A DNA stretch of 13,131 nucleotides. Origin: VGEM01 sp033764265 (GTDB lineage: Bacteria > Pseudomonadota > Alphaproteobacteria > Rhodospirillales > Rhodospirillaceae). The position numbers and the translations under genes were made by a program. Positions 1 through 7,462 of the stretch are shown here, piece after piece. Under the pieces are notes generated by a model that was not told the DNA's origin, ran no database searches, and saw nothing but the letters and a program-made list of their open reading frames with translations. The stretch is from assembly GCA_033764265.1 (NCBI GenBank), contig JANRJB010000290.1, positions 1 to 13,131 of the forward strand, written 5' to 3'. How positions within the stretch are numbered: position 1 is the first letter of the stretch; the number at the start of each line of letters is the position of its first letter.

Positions 1-2
1 TC

Positions 3-796
<794 letters not shown>

Positions 797-800
<4 letters not shown>

Positions 801-810
801 AGCGCTTCAC
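797..810. repeat. 14-bp perfect palindrome spanning two convergent stop codons
   Basis: GTGAAGCGCTTCAC reads identically on both strands and contains the TGA stop of the moeB-like gene (798-800) and the TGA stop of the facing hydrolase gene (809-807). The gap between the genes is 6 nt, so no conventional terminator fits and the two transcripts must overlap. The palindrome has no loop and no T-run, so it is not a classical intrinsic terminator. It may be chance. Confidence 0.5.
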
Positions 811-1715
811 CCGCCGAGGAACCGCATCACCCGCGTCATCACCTCGGCCTGCATGGCCGGCGTCGGGACGTGGCTGCTGGGATAGGCGTGCGCCTCAACC
901 AGAGTCGGCAATGCGGCCCGCGCCGCCGGGATCAACCGCGCCGCCGGAAAGAAAATGTCGGCGTCGGCCGCATGCAGCGCGCACGGCGCGGTGAACGCGG
1001 CGAGGTCGGCGGCGGCGAACGGCCCGGGCGGCGAGATCAGCCAGCGGGCGTGTTGCAGGATGGCGGAGAAATAGTCGTACTGGGTGTCATCCAAGGTCCA
1101 TGCCAGCGGCTTCACCACTTCGGCGATGCGCGCGCGGTCGGGGAACCAGCGGAACAGGTACCAATCGAAGAACATGCGCGCGAGCGGCATCAAGTCGGGA
1201 TCGGCGCCGGCGATACCGGCGGGCACGATCAGCGCCAGTTTCTCGATCCGTTGCGGCGCCACGGCGGCCAGATCGAGCGCGATGGACCCGCCGAACGACA
1301 GACCGATCAGCATCGCGCGCGGCAGGTTCAGCCCATCCATGACATCGGACAGCCAGCCGGCGTAGGCATGGCCGGTGCGCGACGGGCGCACCTGGGCGCT
1401 GCGGCCCGGCTGGCCGACCACGTCGGGCAGATGTAGGCGGAAGCGCTGCGCGAGGTTCTGTGCCATGGGCGCGACGAACGGCGCGGGAAAATTGACGCCG
1501 TGCACCGCCACCGCCGGCGGCGCGTCGGCCGGTCCCATCATGAGAACGTGGGTCGGGCCAAAGCGCGTCTCGACGAAGCGCGTATCGTAGGCAAAGGTCA
1601 GCCGCGCCAGTTGGCGATCGTAGGCCGCCTGCACCGCCGCGCGGCCGGCCGTGGAGCGGAACAGCGCGACAGGCTGACCCGGACCAACGCGATCCGAATC
1701 GCCCGGCGTCGTCAT
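807..1715 (-). CDS. alpha/beta-fold hydrolase (esterase-like)
   Basis: This is a 302-residue serine hydrolase of the alpha/beta-hydrolase fold, probably cytoplasmic since no signal peptide is visible. The oxyanion-side HG motif is at residues 72-73 (AVHGVNF) and the nucleophile elbow GLSFG at 138-142 with Ser140. The acid is Asp251 or Asp253 (AADADIFFP) and the histidine is His282 (SSHVPTP). A cap region lies between about 170 and 240, rich in aromatic residues (MFFDWYLFRWF). The N-terminal pattern (LFRSTAGRAAVQAAYDRQL, then RFGPTHVL) resembles the YbfK-like carboxylesterase group, so the natural substrate is probably an ester, but this cannot be read from sequence. The ATG lies 3 nt beyond the TAG of the upstream lipoprotein gene, so the two are almost certainly co-transcribed and translationally coupled. 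Fold and triad are clear; substrate unknown. Confidence 0.88.
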   Translation of the reverse strand: MTTPGDSDRVGPGQPVALFRSTAGRAAVQAAYDRQLARLTFAYDTRFVETRFGPTHVLMMGPADAPPAVAVHGVNFPAPFVAPMAQNLAQRFRLHLPDVVGQPGRSAQVRPSRTGHAYAGWLSDVMDGLNLPRAMLIGLSFGGSIALDLAAVAPQRIEKLALIVPAGIAGADPDLMPLARMFFDWYLFRWFPDRARIAEVVKPLAWTLDDTQYDYFSAILQHARWLISPPGPFAAADLAAFTAPCALHAADADIFFPAARLIPAARAALPTLVEAHAYPSSHVPTPAMQAEVMTRVMRFLGG

Positions 1716-1718
1716 CGC

Positions 1719-2630
1719 CTAGTTGCCGTTGGCCTTGTCGAACCTGACGTCGACGCGGCGGTTGCGCTGCTCGCGCGCGTTATCGCCGGCGGAGACCGCC
1801 GGGCGCTCTTCGCCGTAGGCCTCGATCCGCATGCGCGCGTCCTCGACCCCGGCACCGGCCAGCGCGTTGGCCACCGCCTCGGCGCGGCGTTGCGACAAGG
1901 CGATGTTGGCTTCGGACGCGCCGACGCTGTCGGTGTGGCCGACCACCAGCACGGTGGCCGGGTTGTAGGCCTGGTAAGCCTGGCCGATCTCGGCCACGGT
2001 GGCGCGAGCCTCGGGCGTGAGGTCGGCCGAGGCGAAGTCGAACAGGATTTCGAACTGCTTCGGTAACGGCGCGGCGGCAGTCGGCGCGGGTGCCGGCGCG
2101 GCGGCCGGTTGCGGCGGAAGTTCGGTGCCGCCCAGGGCCAGCATCGCGGTGTCGAAATTGCGCCGGCAGGCGGCGATGTCGTCCGGCTGGAAATCTTCTT
2201 CCTGCTCTTGCAGCCAGCAATCGAAGCTGGACTGGGCCAGCGACGCACCCGTGGGCTGGCTGCGCCGGGCGGCGTCGGTCAGCACGATCATCAACCGGCG
2301 GCGGGCCTCGGTGATCTCGGTCAGGGCGTGATCGGGGATGCGCCGCTCGCTGACGGCCTGCGGATCGAAGGTCTCGCCCTCGGCAGCGCGCTTGGCGCGC
2401 TGGGTGAAGTAAACGGCGTCTTTCCAATCGGCCTCGGTCCGCTCGGACGCGGCAAGGTCGGCGTAGTCGCGTTGCAAGGCCTCGTGAAAGCGCTCGCCGC
2501 GATTGGGCAGGCCGCGCACTACCTCGACGTTGGCCTGATCGGCGCAGCCCGCCAGCACGGCGGCCAGCGCGCAGGCTGCCGCACCCGACACCATCGCGCG
2601 CCGGGGCGGCCGGAGGTTCACCGGTTCCAT
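1719..2630 (-). CDS. OmpA-domain outer-membrane lipoprotein
   Basis: This 303-residue protein has a basic N-terminus (RPPRR), a hydrophobic segment and a lipobox LAGC with Cys29 as the predicted lipidated residue. It should be exported, lipid-anchored and held against peptidoglycan. Residues about 35-170 form an alpha-helical, charged domain that I cannot name. It includes a segment with two cysteines, Cys138 (SFDCWLQEQEEDFQ) and Cys155 (DIAACRRNF). A Pro/Ala linker (172-190) leads to a complete C-terminal OmpA domain (about 191-300). That domain has GHTDSVGAS, with Asp234 at the diaminopimelate-contacting position, Arg249 fifteen residues later, and the REQRNRRVDV signature near the end. A GAGG-type ribosome-binding site precedes the ATG at 2630. 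Met13 is a less likely start because it would remove the basic n-region. It is the first gene of a two-gene unit with the hydrolase. The likely role is envelope-peptidoglycan tethering (Pal-like). Confidence 0.9.
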   Translation of the reverse strand: MEPVNLRPPRRAMVSGAAACALAAVLAGCADQANVEVVRGLPNRGERFHEALQRDYADLAASERTEADWKDAVYFTQRAKRAAEGETFDPQAVSERRIPDHALTEITEARRRLMIVLTDAARRSQPTGASLAQSSFDCWLQEQEEDFQPDDIAACRRNFDTAMLALGGTELPPQPAAAPAPAPTAAAPLPKQFEILFDFASADLTPEARATVAEIGQAYQAYNPATVLVVGHTDSVGASEANIALSQRRAEAVANALAGAGVEDARMRIEAYGEERPAVSAGDNAREQRNRRVDVRFDKANGN

Positions 2631-2895
2631 GGCCTCTGCCTCATGACATCATCTCCCCGACTCTGCCCCTCGCGCGCCGCCCGATCGGCCGCATGGCCCA
2701 AGTTCAACATGCTCAGTTGATTGGATTTTTTGGGCCGATACCCCGGGCCCGGACCACCCCGCACGGACTGAAAACGTTGTATCGCCCGCGGGTAGGCCGG
2801 ACAAGGCCGATTCCCGCCTGTGGCGGGTGGGCGGTGGGCCGTTTCCGGCCGGCGCACCGCTTTCGGACCCTGCAATTTCCGCGTAAAACACGGCC
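2631..2895. promoter_or_regulatory. divergent intergenic region with nested inverted repeats
   Basis: This 265-bp spacer separates the minus-strand lipoprotein gene from plus-strand rlmN and must hold promoters in both directions. No sigma70 pair convinced me in either direction. An AT-rich patch stands out at 2700-2731. It contains TCAAC (2704-2708) and GTTGA (2716-2720) in inverted orientation with a 7-nt loop. That pair is nested inside GGCCCAA (2695-2701) and TTGGGCC (2730-2736). The rest is very GC-rich, with a 10-bp palindrome CCGGGCCCGG (2743-2752) and a small GGCCG-TTTC-CGGCC hairpin near 2838-2851. The spacing before rlmN shows no clear Shine-Dalgarno sequence. The nested repeat is the best operator or structured-leader candidate. 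Confidence 0.4.
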
Positions 2896-4089
2896 ATGAA
2901 CGCGCCTATTCCCAACCCTGCGCCCGCCCCTCTTGCGTCCAGCGCCGCCGCCCTGCCGGCGCTGGTGGGCTTGAGCCGCGACGAGCTGAAAGTCGCGCTC
3001 GCGGCCCTGGGCGAAAAGCCGTTCCGCGCCAAGCAGCTGTGGCATTGGATTTATTTTCGCGGCGCCACCTCGTTCGAGGCGATGACCGACCTGGGCCGCG
3101 AACTGCGCGCCAAGCTGGCCGCGCACTACGTCGTGGGCCGGCCCACCGTGGCGCGCGAGCAGACGTCCGCCGACCGCACCCGCAAGTGGCTGATGGCCTT
3201 CGCCGACGGACAGAAGGCCGAGACCGTGTTCATCCCCGAAGACGATCGCGGCGCGGTGTGCATCTCGAGCCAGGTGGGCTGCACGTTGACGTGCCGGTTC
3301 TGCCACACCGGCACCCAGCGGCTGGTGCGGGGCCTGACCGCGGGCGAGATCGTCGGCCAGTTCATGGCCGCGCGCGATTCCTACGGCGAGTGGCCGACGC
3401 CCACCGACGAACGGCGCATGCTGTCGAACATCGTGATGATGGGCATGGGCGAGCCGCTCTACAACTTCGACGAAGTCGCCAAGGCCCTGAAGATCATCAT
3501 GGCCGACGACGGCATCGCGCTCGGCAAGCGGCGCATCACGCTGTCGACCTCGGGCGTGGTGCCCGAGATCGCGCGGGCCGGCGCCGAACTGGGCGTCAAC
3601 CTGGCCATTTCGCTGCACGCGCCCGACGACGAGACCCGTTCGGCGATCATGCCGATCAATAAGAAGTACCCGCTGAATGATTTGATCGCGGCGGTGCGCG
3701 CCTATCCCGGACTGTCCAACGCCCGGCGCGTGACGTTCGAGTACGTGATGCTGAAAGGCGTCAACGACAGCCCGGCCCAGGCGCGCGCGCTGGTGAAATT
3801 GGTGGCCGGCCTGCCGTGCAAGTTCAACCTGATCCCGTTCAACGCCTGGCCCGGCGCGCCGTACGAATGTTCCGACGCCGAGACGATCGAGACGTTCGCG
3901 CAGGCTCTCTACAACGCCGGTTACACCGCCATCGTGCGCACCCCGCGCGGGCGCGACATCCTGGCCGCCTGCGGCCAGCTCAAGACCGACTCCGAGCGCC
4001 TGAGCGCGCGCGAACAGCGCCAGCGCGCCGAACGGGCCTGGGCGGAAAAGGACGGGGCGGAAAAAGACGGGGCGGACGCGCGGCGATAG
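2896..4089 (+). CDS. rlmN: RlmN, dual-specificity 23S rRNA (A2503-C2)/tRNA (A37-C2) methyltransferase
   Basis: This radical-SAM enzyme methylates C2 of adenosine in 23S rRNA A2503 and in some tRNAs, affecting peptidyl-transferase-centre function and fidelity. The 397 residues include the N-terminal RNA-recognition region (FRAKQLWHWIYFRG, about 43-56). The [4Fe-4S] motif CTLTCRFCHTG has Cys129, Cys133 and Cys136. GEPLYNF is at 186-191, the SLHAPDDETRSAIMPI block at about 239-254, and LIPFNAWPG at about 312-320. The two methyl-transfer cysteines are both present: Cys122 (VCISSQVG) and Cys359 (AACGQL), matching E. coli Cys118 and Cys355. The C-terminal tail after about residue 375 is an unconserved, charged extension built from a 15-nt tandem repeat. 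The ATG has no obvious Shine-Dalgarno sequence, but the protein starts with a short Pro/Ala leader before conserved sequence, which fits this start. It is complete and should be active. Confidence 0.97.
   Translation: MNAPIPNPAPAPLASSAAALPALVGLSRDELKVALAALGEKPFRAKQLWHWIYFRGATSFEAMTDLGRELRAKLAAHYVVGRPTVAREQTSADRTRKWLMAFADGQKAETVFIPEDDRGAVCISSQVGCTLTCRFCHTGTQRLVRGLTAGEIVGQFMAARDSYGEWPTPTDERRMLSNIVMMGMGEPLYNFDEVAKALKIIMADDGIALGKRRITLSTSGVVPEIARAGAELGVNLAISLHAPDDETRSAIMPINKKYPLNDLIAAVRAYPGLSNARRVTFEYVMLKGVNDSPAQARALVKLVAGLPCKFNLIPFNAWPGAPYECSDAETIETFAQALYNAGYTAIVRTPRGRDILAACGQLKTDSERLSAREQRQRAERAWAEKDGAEKDGADARR
4042..4080 (+). repeat. 15-nt in-frame tandem repeat at the rlmN 3' end
   Basis: GCGGAAAAGGACGGG (4042-4056) is followed at once by GCGGAAAAAGACGGG (4057-4071), differing at one base, and then a partial third unit GCGGACGCG. 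The units encode AEKDG-AEKDG-ADA at the extreme C-terminus of RlmN, outside the conserved domain. Such a repeat can expand or contract by slippage without breaking the frame. Confidence 0.8.
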
Positions 4090-4092
4090 GTT

Positions 4093-4135
4093 TTGCCGAT
4101 TCGGTTTCGATTGTTTATGTGGCATTTTTTTGCCA
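4093..4135 (+). promoter_or_regulatory. candidate promoter and operator of the plus-strand toxin-antitoxin module
   Basis: The 57 nt between rlmN and the antitoxin ATG are strikingly AT-rich for this window. An inverted repeat TGGCA (4120-4124), T6 loop, TGCCA (4131-4135) lies 11-26 nt before the ATG. A weak sigma70-like pair TTGCCG (4093-4098) and TATGTG (4116-4121), 17 nt apart, would put the -10 element against the repeat. AbrB/MazE-fold antitoxins usually autorepress through such dyads, so this is the likely autoregulatory site. The T-run is in the loop, not after the stem, so it is not an rlmN terminator. Confidence 0.45.
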
Positions 4136-4146
4136 TCATCGGTGCC

Positions 4147-4392
4147 ATGAAAACTGCCATCGATGCGTCGGGGCGGATCGTCGTGCCCAAGCCTCTGCGC
4201 CAGGCGTTGGGGCTCAAGCCGGGGCAGCCCCTCGAGATCAGCGCGAGCGACGGTCGACTTGAGATCGAGGTGGCGCCCTCCGCCACGACGCTCAAGCGCC
4301 GGGGCAAGGGTTTGGTCGCCGTGCCTAACCAGGCAATGCCCCCGCTGACGTCGGAGACTGTTCGCGAGACCTTGGAGCGGATCCGTCGTTGA
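4147..4392 (+). CDS. vapB: AbrB/MazE-fold antitoxin (VapB type)
   Basis: This 81-residue protein has an N-terminal SpoVT/AbrB swapped-hairpin DNA-binding domain (about 1-45; IDASGRIVVPKPLRQALGL, then GQPLEISASDG). A short basic-to-acidic tail (about 50-81; ETVRETLERIRR) is the expected toxin-binding and toxin-neutralising part. I chose the ATG at 4147 because the family domain begins directly at MKTAIDASGR. The frame is open further upstream to 4093, but that extension would translate the promoter/operator dyad and has no family sequence. The stop TGA (4390-4392) overlaps the toxin start TTG in the 4-nt sequence TTGA, indicating translational coupling. Its role is to neutralise the downstream PIN toxin and probably repress the operon. 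Confidence 0.88.
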   Translation: MKTAIDASGRIVVPKPLRQALGLKPGQPLEISASDGRLEIEVAPSATTLKRRGKGLVAVPNQAMPPLTSETVRETLERIRR

Positions 4393-4793
4393 AGACGGTC
4401 GACACCAGCATCGTCGTCGCGGCATTCGCAACATGGCATGCCGACCATCAGTCGGCCCGACGCGCGATCGACGACGGGCCACGGCTGGTCGAACATTGCG
4501 CGATCGAGTCGTACTCCGTCTTGACCCGGTTGCCGCCGCCCCACCGCGTCGCCGGTACGATCGTCGCCGCCTACCTGGCAGACCGGTTCCCGGAAACCTT
4601 TCTCAGGCTGACTCCGGATTCGGCCAAGCGAATGATCCTGTCTTTTCCCGAACGCGGGATCGCCGGTGGCGCCGTGTATGACGCCCTGATCGCGGCGACC
4701 GCGCGGGCCTTCGATGCCGAATTGTTAACGATGGATCGGCGGGCGATGCCTGTCTACGAGCGCATCGGCGTCCGCGCGCGTCTGCTGCCGTAG
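4389..4793 (+). CDS. vapC: PIN-domain ribonuclease toxin (VapC type)
   Basis: This 134-residue PIN-domain protein is predicted to be a Mg2+-dependent RNase that acts as the toxin of the module. All four acidic residues expected in the active site are visible: Asp5 (VDTSIVV), Glu40 (AIESYSVLTRL), Asp98 (AVYDALIAATA) and Asp116 (LLTMDRRA). Length is typical for VapC. The start is an uncommon TTG at 4389 overlapping the antitoxin stop; family sequence MKTVDTSIVV begins exactly there, which decides the start. A weak start after the antitoxin fits the lower toxin dose such modules need. The RNA target cannot be predicted. No frameshift or lost catalytic residue is present, so it should be functional. 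Confidence 0.9.
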   Translation: MKTVDTSIVVAAFATWHADHQSARRAIDDGPRLVEHCAIESYSVLTRLPPPHRVAGTIVAAYLADRFPETFLRLTPDSAKRMILSFPERGIAGGAVYDALIAATARAFDAELLTMDRRAMPVYERIGVRARLLP

Positions 4794-4868
4794 CGCCGAC
4801 TCAAGGTCAGGGTTGATGTTCACGGCGATCTTGTCTGGTTTGGCGACCCTCACGGCTGCGACGCCTGC

Positions 4869-5258
4869 CTAGATCGTCACAAGCCCGAGATAGCGTTCCA
4901 TCGGCTCGAAGTCGCGATCGGCGTGCAGAAGCGCGTGACCGTGTTCGATGCAGTACGTGCCGATGATCAGGTCGATGGTGGTACGGACCGCGATGCCGTT
5001 TGACCTGAGCGCGCGATAATTGTACGCCGCCTTCAACGCGAGATCGACGTTGAGCATTGCGACAACATCGAATTCGCGCATGAGAGCCTCGACGTTGGAC
5101 GCCTCGCGGTCGGACCGCACGCCTTGCAGCACTTCACACAAGATCAGGTCGCCGACGATCAATGGTTCTTGCCCGATGAGACGGGTCAGGCGCCCGACCT
5201 GTTCCGTTTCGCCGCCTCTCAGGAAGTCGATCCAAACCGAACTGTCGACGACGATCAT
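4869..5258 (-). CDS. vapC: PIN-domain ribonuclease toxin VapC (second module)
   Basis: This 129-residue PIN-domain toxin belongs to the minus-strand module. Its acidic residues are Asp5 (MIVVDSSVWIDFLRG), Glu42 (ILCEVLQG), Asp96 (RTTIDLIIGTYC) and Asp114 or Asp116 (LLHADRDFEPM). The start is ATG at 5258-5256, overlapping the antitoxin TGA in ATGA. A longer open frame continues upstream to 5621, but it only runs across the antitoxin gene in another frame and lacks family sequence. This toxin shares the fold with the one at 4389-4793, but the two differ throughout, so they are not a recent duplication. It ends 75 nt from the facing toxin's stop; that spacer shows no coding sequence or strong terminator. 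It is likely an active RNase; target unknown. Confidence 0.92.
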   Translation of the reverse strand: MIVVDSSVWIDFLRGGETEQVGRLTRLIGQEPLIVGDLILCEVLQGVRSDREASNVEALMREFDVVAMLNVDLALKAAYNYRALRSNGIAVRTTIDLIIGTYCIEHGHALLHADRDFEPMERYLGLVTI

Positions 5259-5473
5259 CGCGGCCAGGAACGATCCAGGGCGCGGCCGAGCCTGCTGTGG
5301 TCCAGGTCGCCGTCCCAGCGCACCTTGCCCTTGAGGGCGAGGATCGCCCTCTGCCGATGGAGGCGCACTATCGTTCGCAAGGCCTCGTCCACCACGGCGC
5401 GTTTCGTTTTCTTGCCGGTAAAGCGCAGCGCATCGCGCATCAGCTTGTCGTCGATCTCGATATTGGTGCGCAT
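5255..5473 (-). CDS. vapB: VapB-type antitoxin (predicted ribbon-helix-helix)
   Basis: This 72-residue antitoxin is encoded just upstream of its PIN toxin. The N-terminus MRTNIEIDDKLMRDALRFTG is the beta-strand plus first helix of the VapB antitoxin family; KTKRAVVDEALRTIVRLHRQ forms the second helix. The C-terminal part (about 43-72; LKGKVRWDGDLDHSRLG) is the usual toxin-wrapping segment with its Trp-Asp pair. The start at 5473 is chosen because family sequence begins there. An ATG 5 nt upstream is out of frame, and the in-frame extension to 5617 runs through the operator. The stop overlaps the toxin start by 4 nt. It should form a dimer, bind the inverted repeat upstream and repress its own operon in complex with VapC. 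Confidence 0.9.
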   Translation of the reverse strand: MRTNIEIDDKLMRDALRFTGKKTKRAVVDEALRTIVRLHRQRAILALKGKVRWDGDLDHSRLGRALDRSWPR

Positions 5474-5489
5474 GACATGACACTTTCGT

Positions 5490-5517
5490 TGTGTAGAGTA
5501 ATGGCAATTTATACACA
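5490..5517 (-). promoter_or_regulatory. candidate operator/promoter of the minus-strand vapBC module
   Basis: A 6-bp inverted repeat, TGTGTA (5490-5495) and TACACA (5512-5517) with a 16-nt spacer, lies 17-44 nt upstream of the vapB start. The spacing centre-to-centre is about two helical turns, as expected for paired ribbon-helix-helix dimers. On the minus strand the region reads TGTGTATAAATTGCCA, and its TATAAA could serve as a -10 element, although I see no good -35. The surrounding stretch is the most AT-rich in this part of the window. It is also the divergent spacer before the LemA gene. Confidence 0.5.
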
Positions 5518-5565
5518 TGGAGCGGTTGTGTCGACGGTCTCGCCGGTACACCGGGGCCTTGACCG

Positions 5566-6135
5566 ATGCTGACGGCGATTGCGGCGATTCTGGCGGTCCT
5601 GACCGCCGCGATCGCAATCATGATCGTGCGCCTACGCCGCGCGGCGCAAGCCGTGACGGCCGCGCGCGCCGCCGCCGAGGAATTGTTGTGGCGGCGCTAC
5701 AACCTGACCAGCGACCTGATCAGCTGGGCCGACAACGAAGGCGGGCCCGCCGCCGACTCCGCGGTGCGCGCCATGGTGGCGGCGCGCGCCGACATCATGA
5801 AGGCGCGCGGCCAGCCGGCGGAACGACTGGCGGCCGAGGACAAGCTGCAGGCCGCGCTGAACGCCTTCTATCGCGCCGCCGATGCCGACGAGGCGCTGAT
5901 GTCGATCCACGAAGTGGTGCTGATCGTCTCGCACCTGATGCGCGCCGACGCGCGCGCCCACGCCGCCGTCGCCGACTACAACCGTCTGGCCGAGGCGTTC
6001 AACGCCCGGATTGCGGCCGGACCCGGCCGGGCGGTGGCGCGGCTGGCGCGCGTGGCGGCGGGTGCGCCCATGCACCTTAAGGTCGCCCCCGACATCCGGG
6101 CCGATACGCGCGACTCCGCGACCGCCGTTGCATAA
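5566..6135 (+). CDS. LemA-family membrane-anchored protein
   Basis: This 189-residue protein begins with one hydrophobic transmembrane segment (about 2-21) followed by basic residues (RLRR), predicting an N-out/C-in or signal-anchor topology. The soluble part is alpha-helical. LemA hallmarks are present: LLWRRYNLTSDLISW (about 40-54) matches the family's RRYDLIPNLV motif. VADYNRLAEAFNARIAAGPG (about 139-158) matches the YN..(I/A)..FP motif near the C-terminus. Length is usual for LemA proteins. The family has no settled biochemical function. The start ATG at 5566 is chosen because the membrane segment starts immediately. It lies between the toxin-antitoxin cassette and the argG promoter, with its stop 9 nt before that promoter's -35 box, so it is not clearly co-regulated with argG. 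Confidence 0.78.
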   Translation: MLTAIAAILAVLTAAIAIMIVRLRRAAQAVTAARAAAEELLWRRYNLTSDLISWADNEGGPAADSAVRAMVAARADIMKARGQPAERLAAEDKLQAALNAFYRAADADEALMSIHEVVLIVSHLMRADARAHAAVADYNRLAEAFNARIAAGPGRAVARLARVAAGAPMHLKVAPDIRADTRDSATAVA

Positions 6136-6144
6136 ATCAGTCCC

Positions 6145-6172
6145 TTGCCGGTGATATCGCCGCCCCTATACT
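6145..6172 (+). promoter_or_regulatory. sigma70-like promoter of argG
   Basis: TTGCCG (6145-6150) and TATACT (6167-6172) are separated by 16 nt, giving 4/6 and 5/6 matches to the -35 and -10 consensus. Transcription would start near 6179, leaving a leader of about 45 nt. The leader contains a pyrimidine-rich tract (about 6181-6200) and a GAGAG ribosome-binding site just before the argG ATG. This is the best promoter in the window. I see no ARG-box-like dyad next to it. Confidence 0.7.
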
Positions 6173-6223
6173 GCGCGCCGCTTTTGTCCCCCTCCCCCAG
6201 TCCCGAATCCCGCGAGAGACCGC

Positions 6224-7444
<1,221 letters not shown>

Positions 7445-7462
7445 CGCCGGGGAGCACGCGCC

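Noticed and set aside
2109..2720. 203-codon plus-strand frame across the OmpA lipoprotein gene
   Set aside because: Antisense to a gene with lipobox and complete OmpA domain; no family signature of its own.
4093..4146. Upstream extension of the AbrB-type antitoxin
   Set aside because: The extra 18 residues translate the promoter/dyad; family sequence starts at the ATG at 4147.
2713..4482. 589-codon open frame on the minus strand across rlmN
   Set aside because: It lies antisense to a complete, motif-verified rlmN and runs into the antitoxin and toxin genes. Its translation is low-complexity His/Arg/Gly-rich sequence typical of GC-rich shadow frames.
4816..4872. 18-codon ATG frame between the two toxin genes
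   Set aside because: Ala/Thr/Leu-rich, no ribosome-binding site, runs into the toxin stop; such short frames are expected by chance.
5259..5621. Upstream extension of the minus-strand PIN toxin
   Set aside because: Runs through the vapB gene out of frame; family sequence starts at 5258 with an ATGA overlap.
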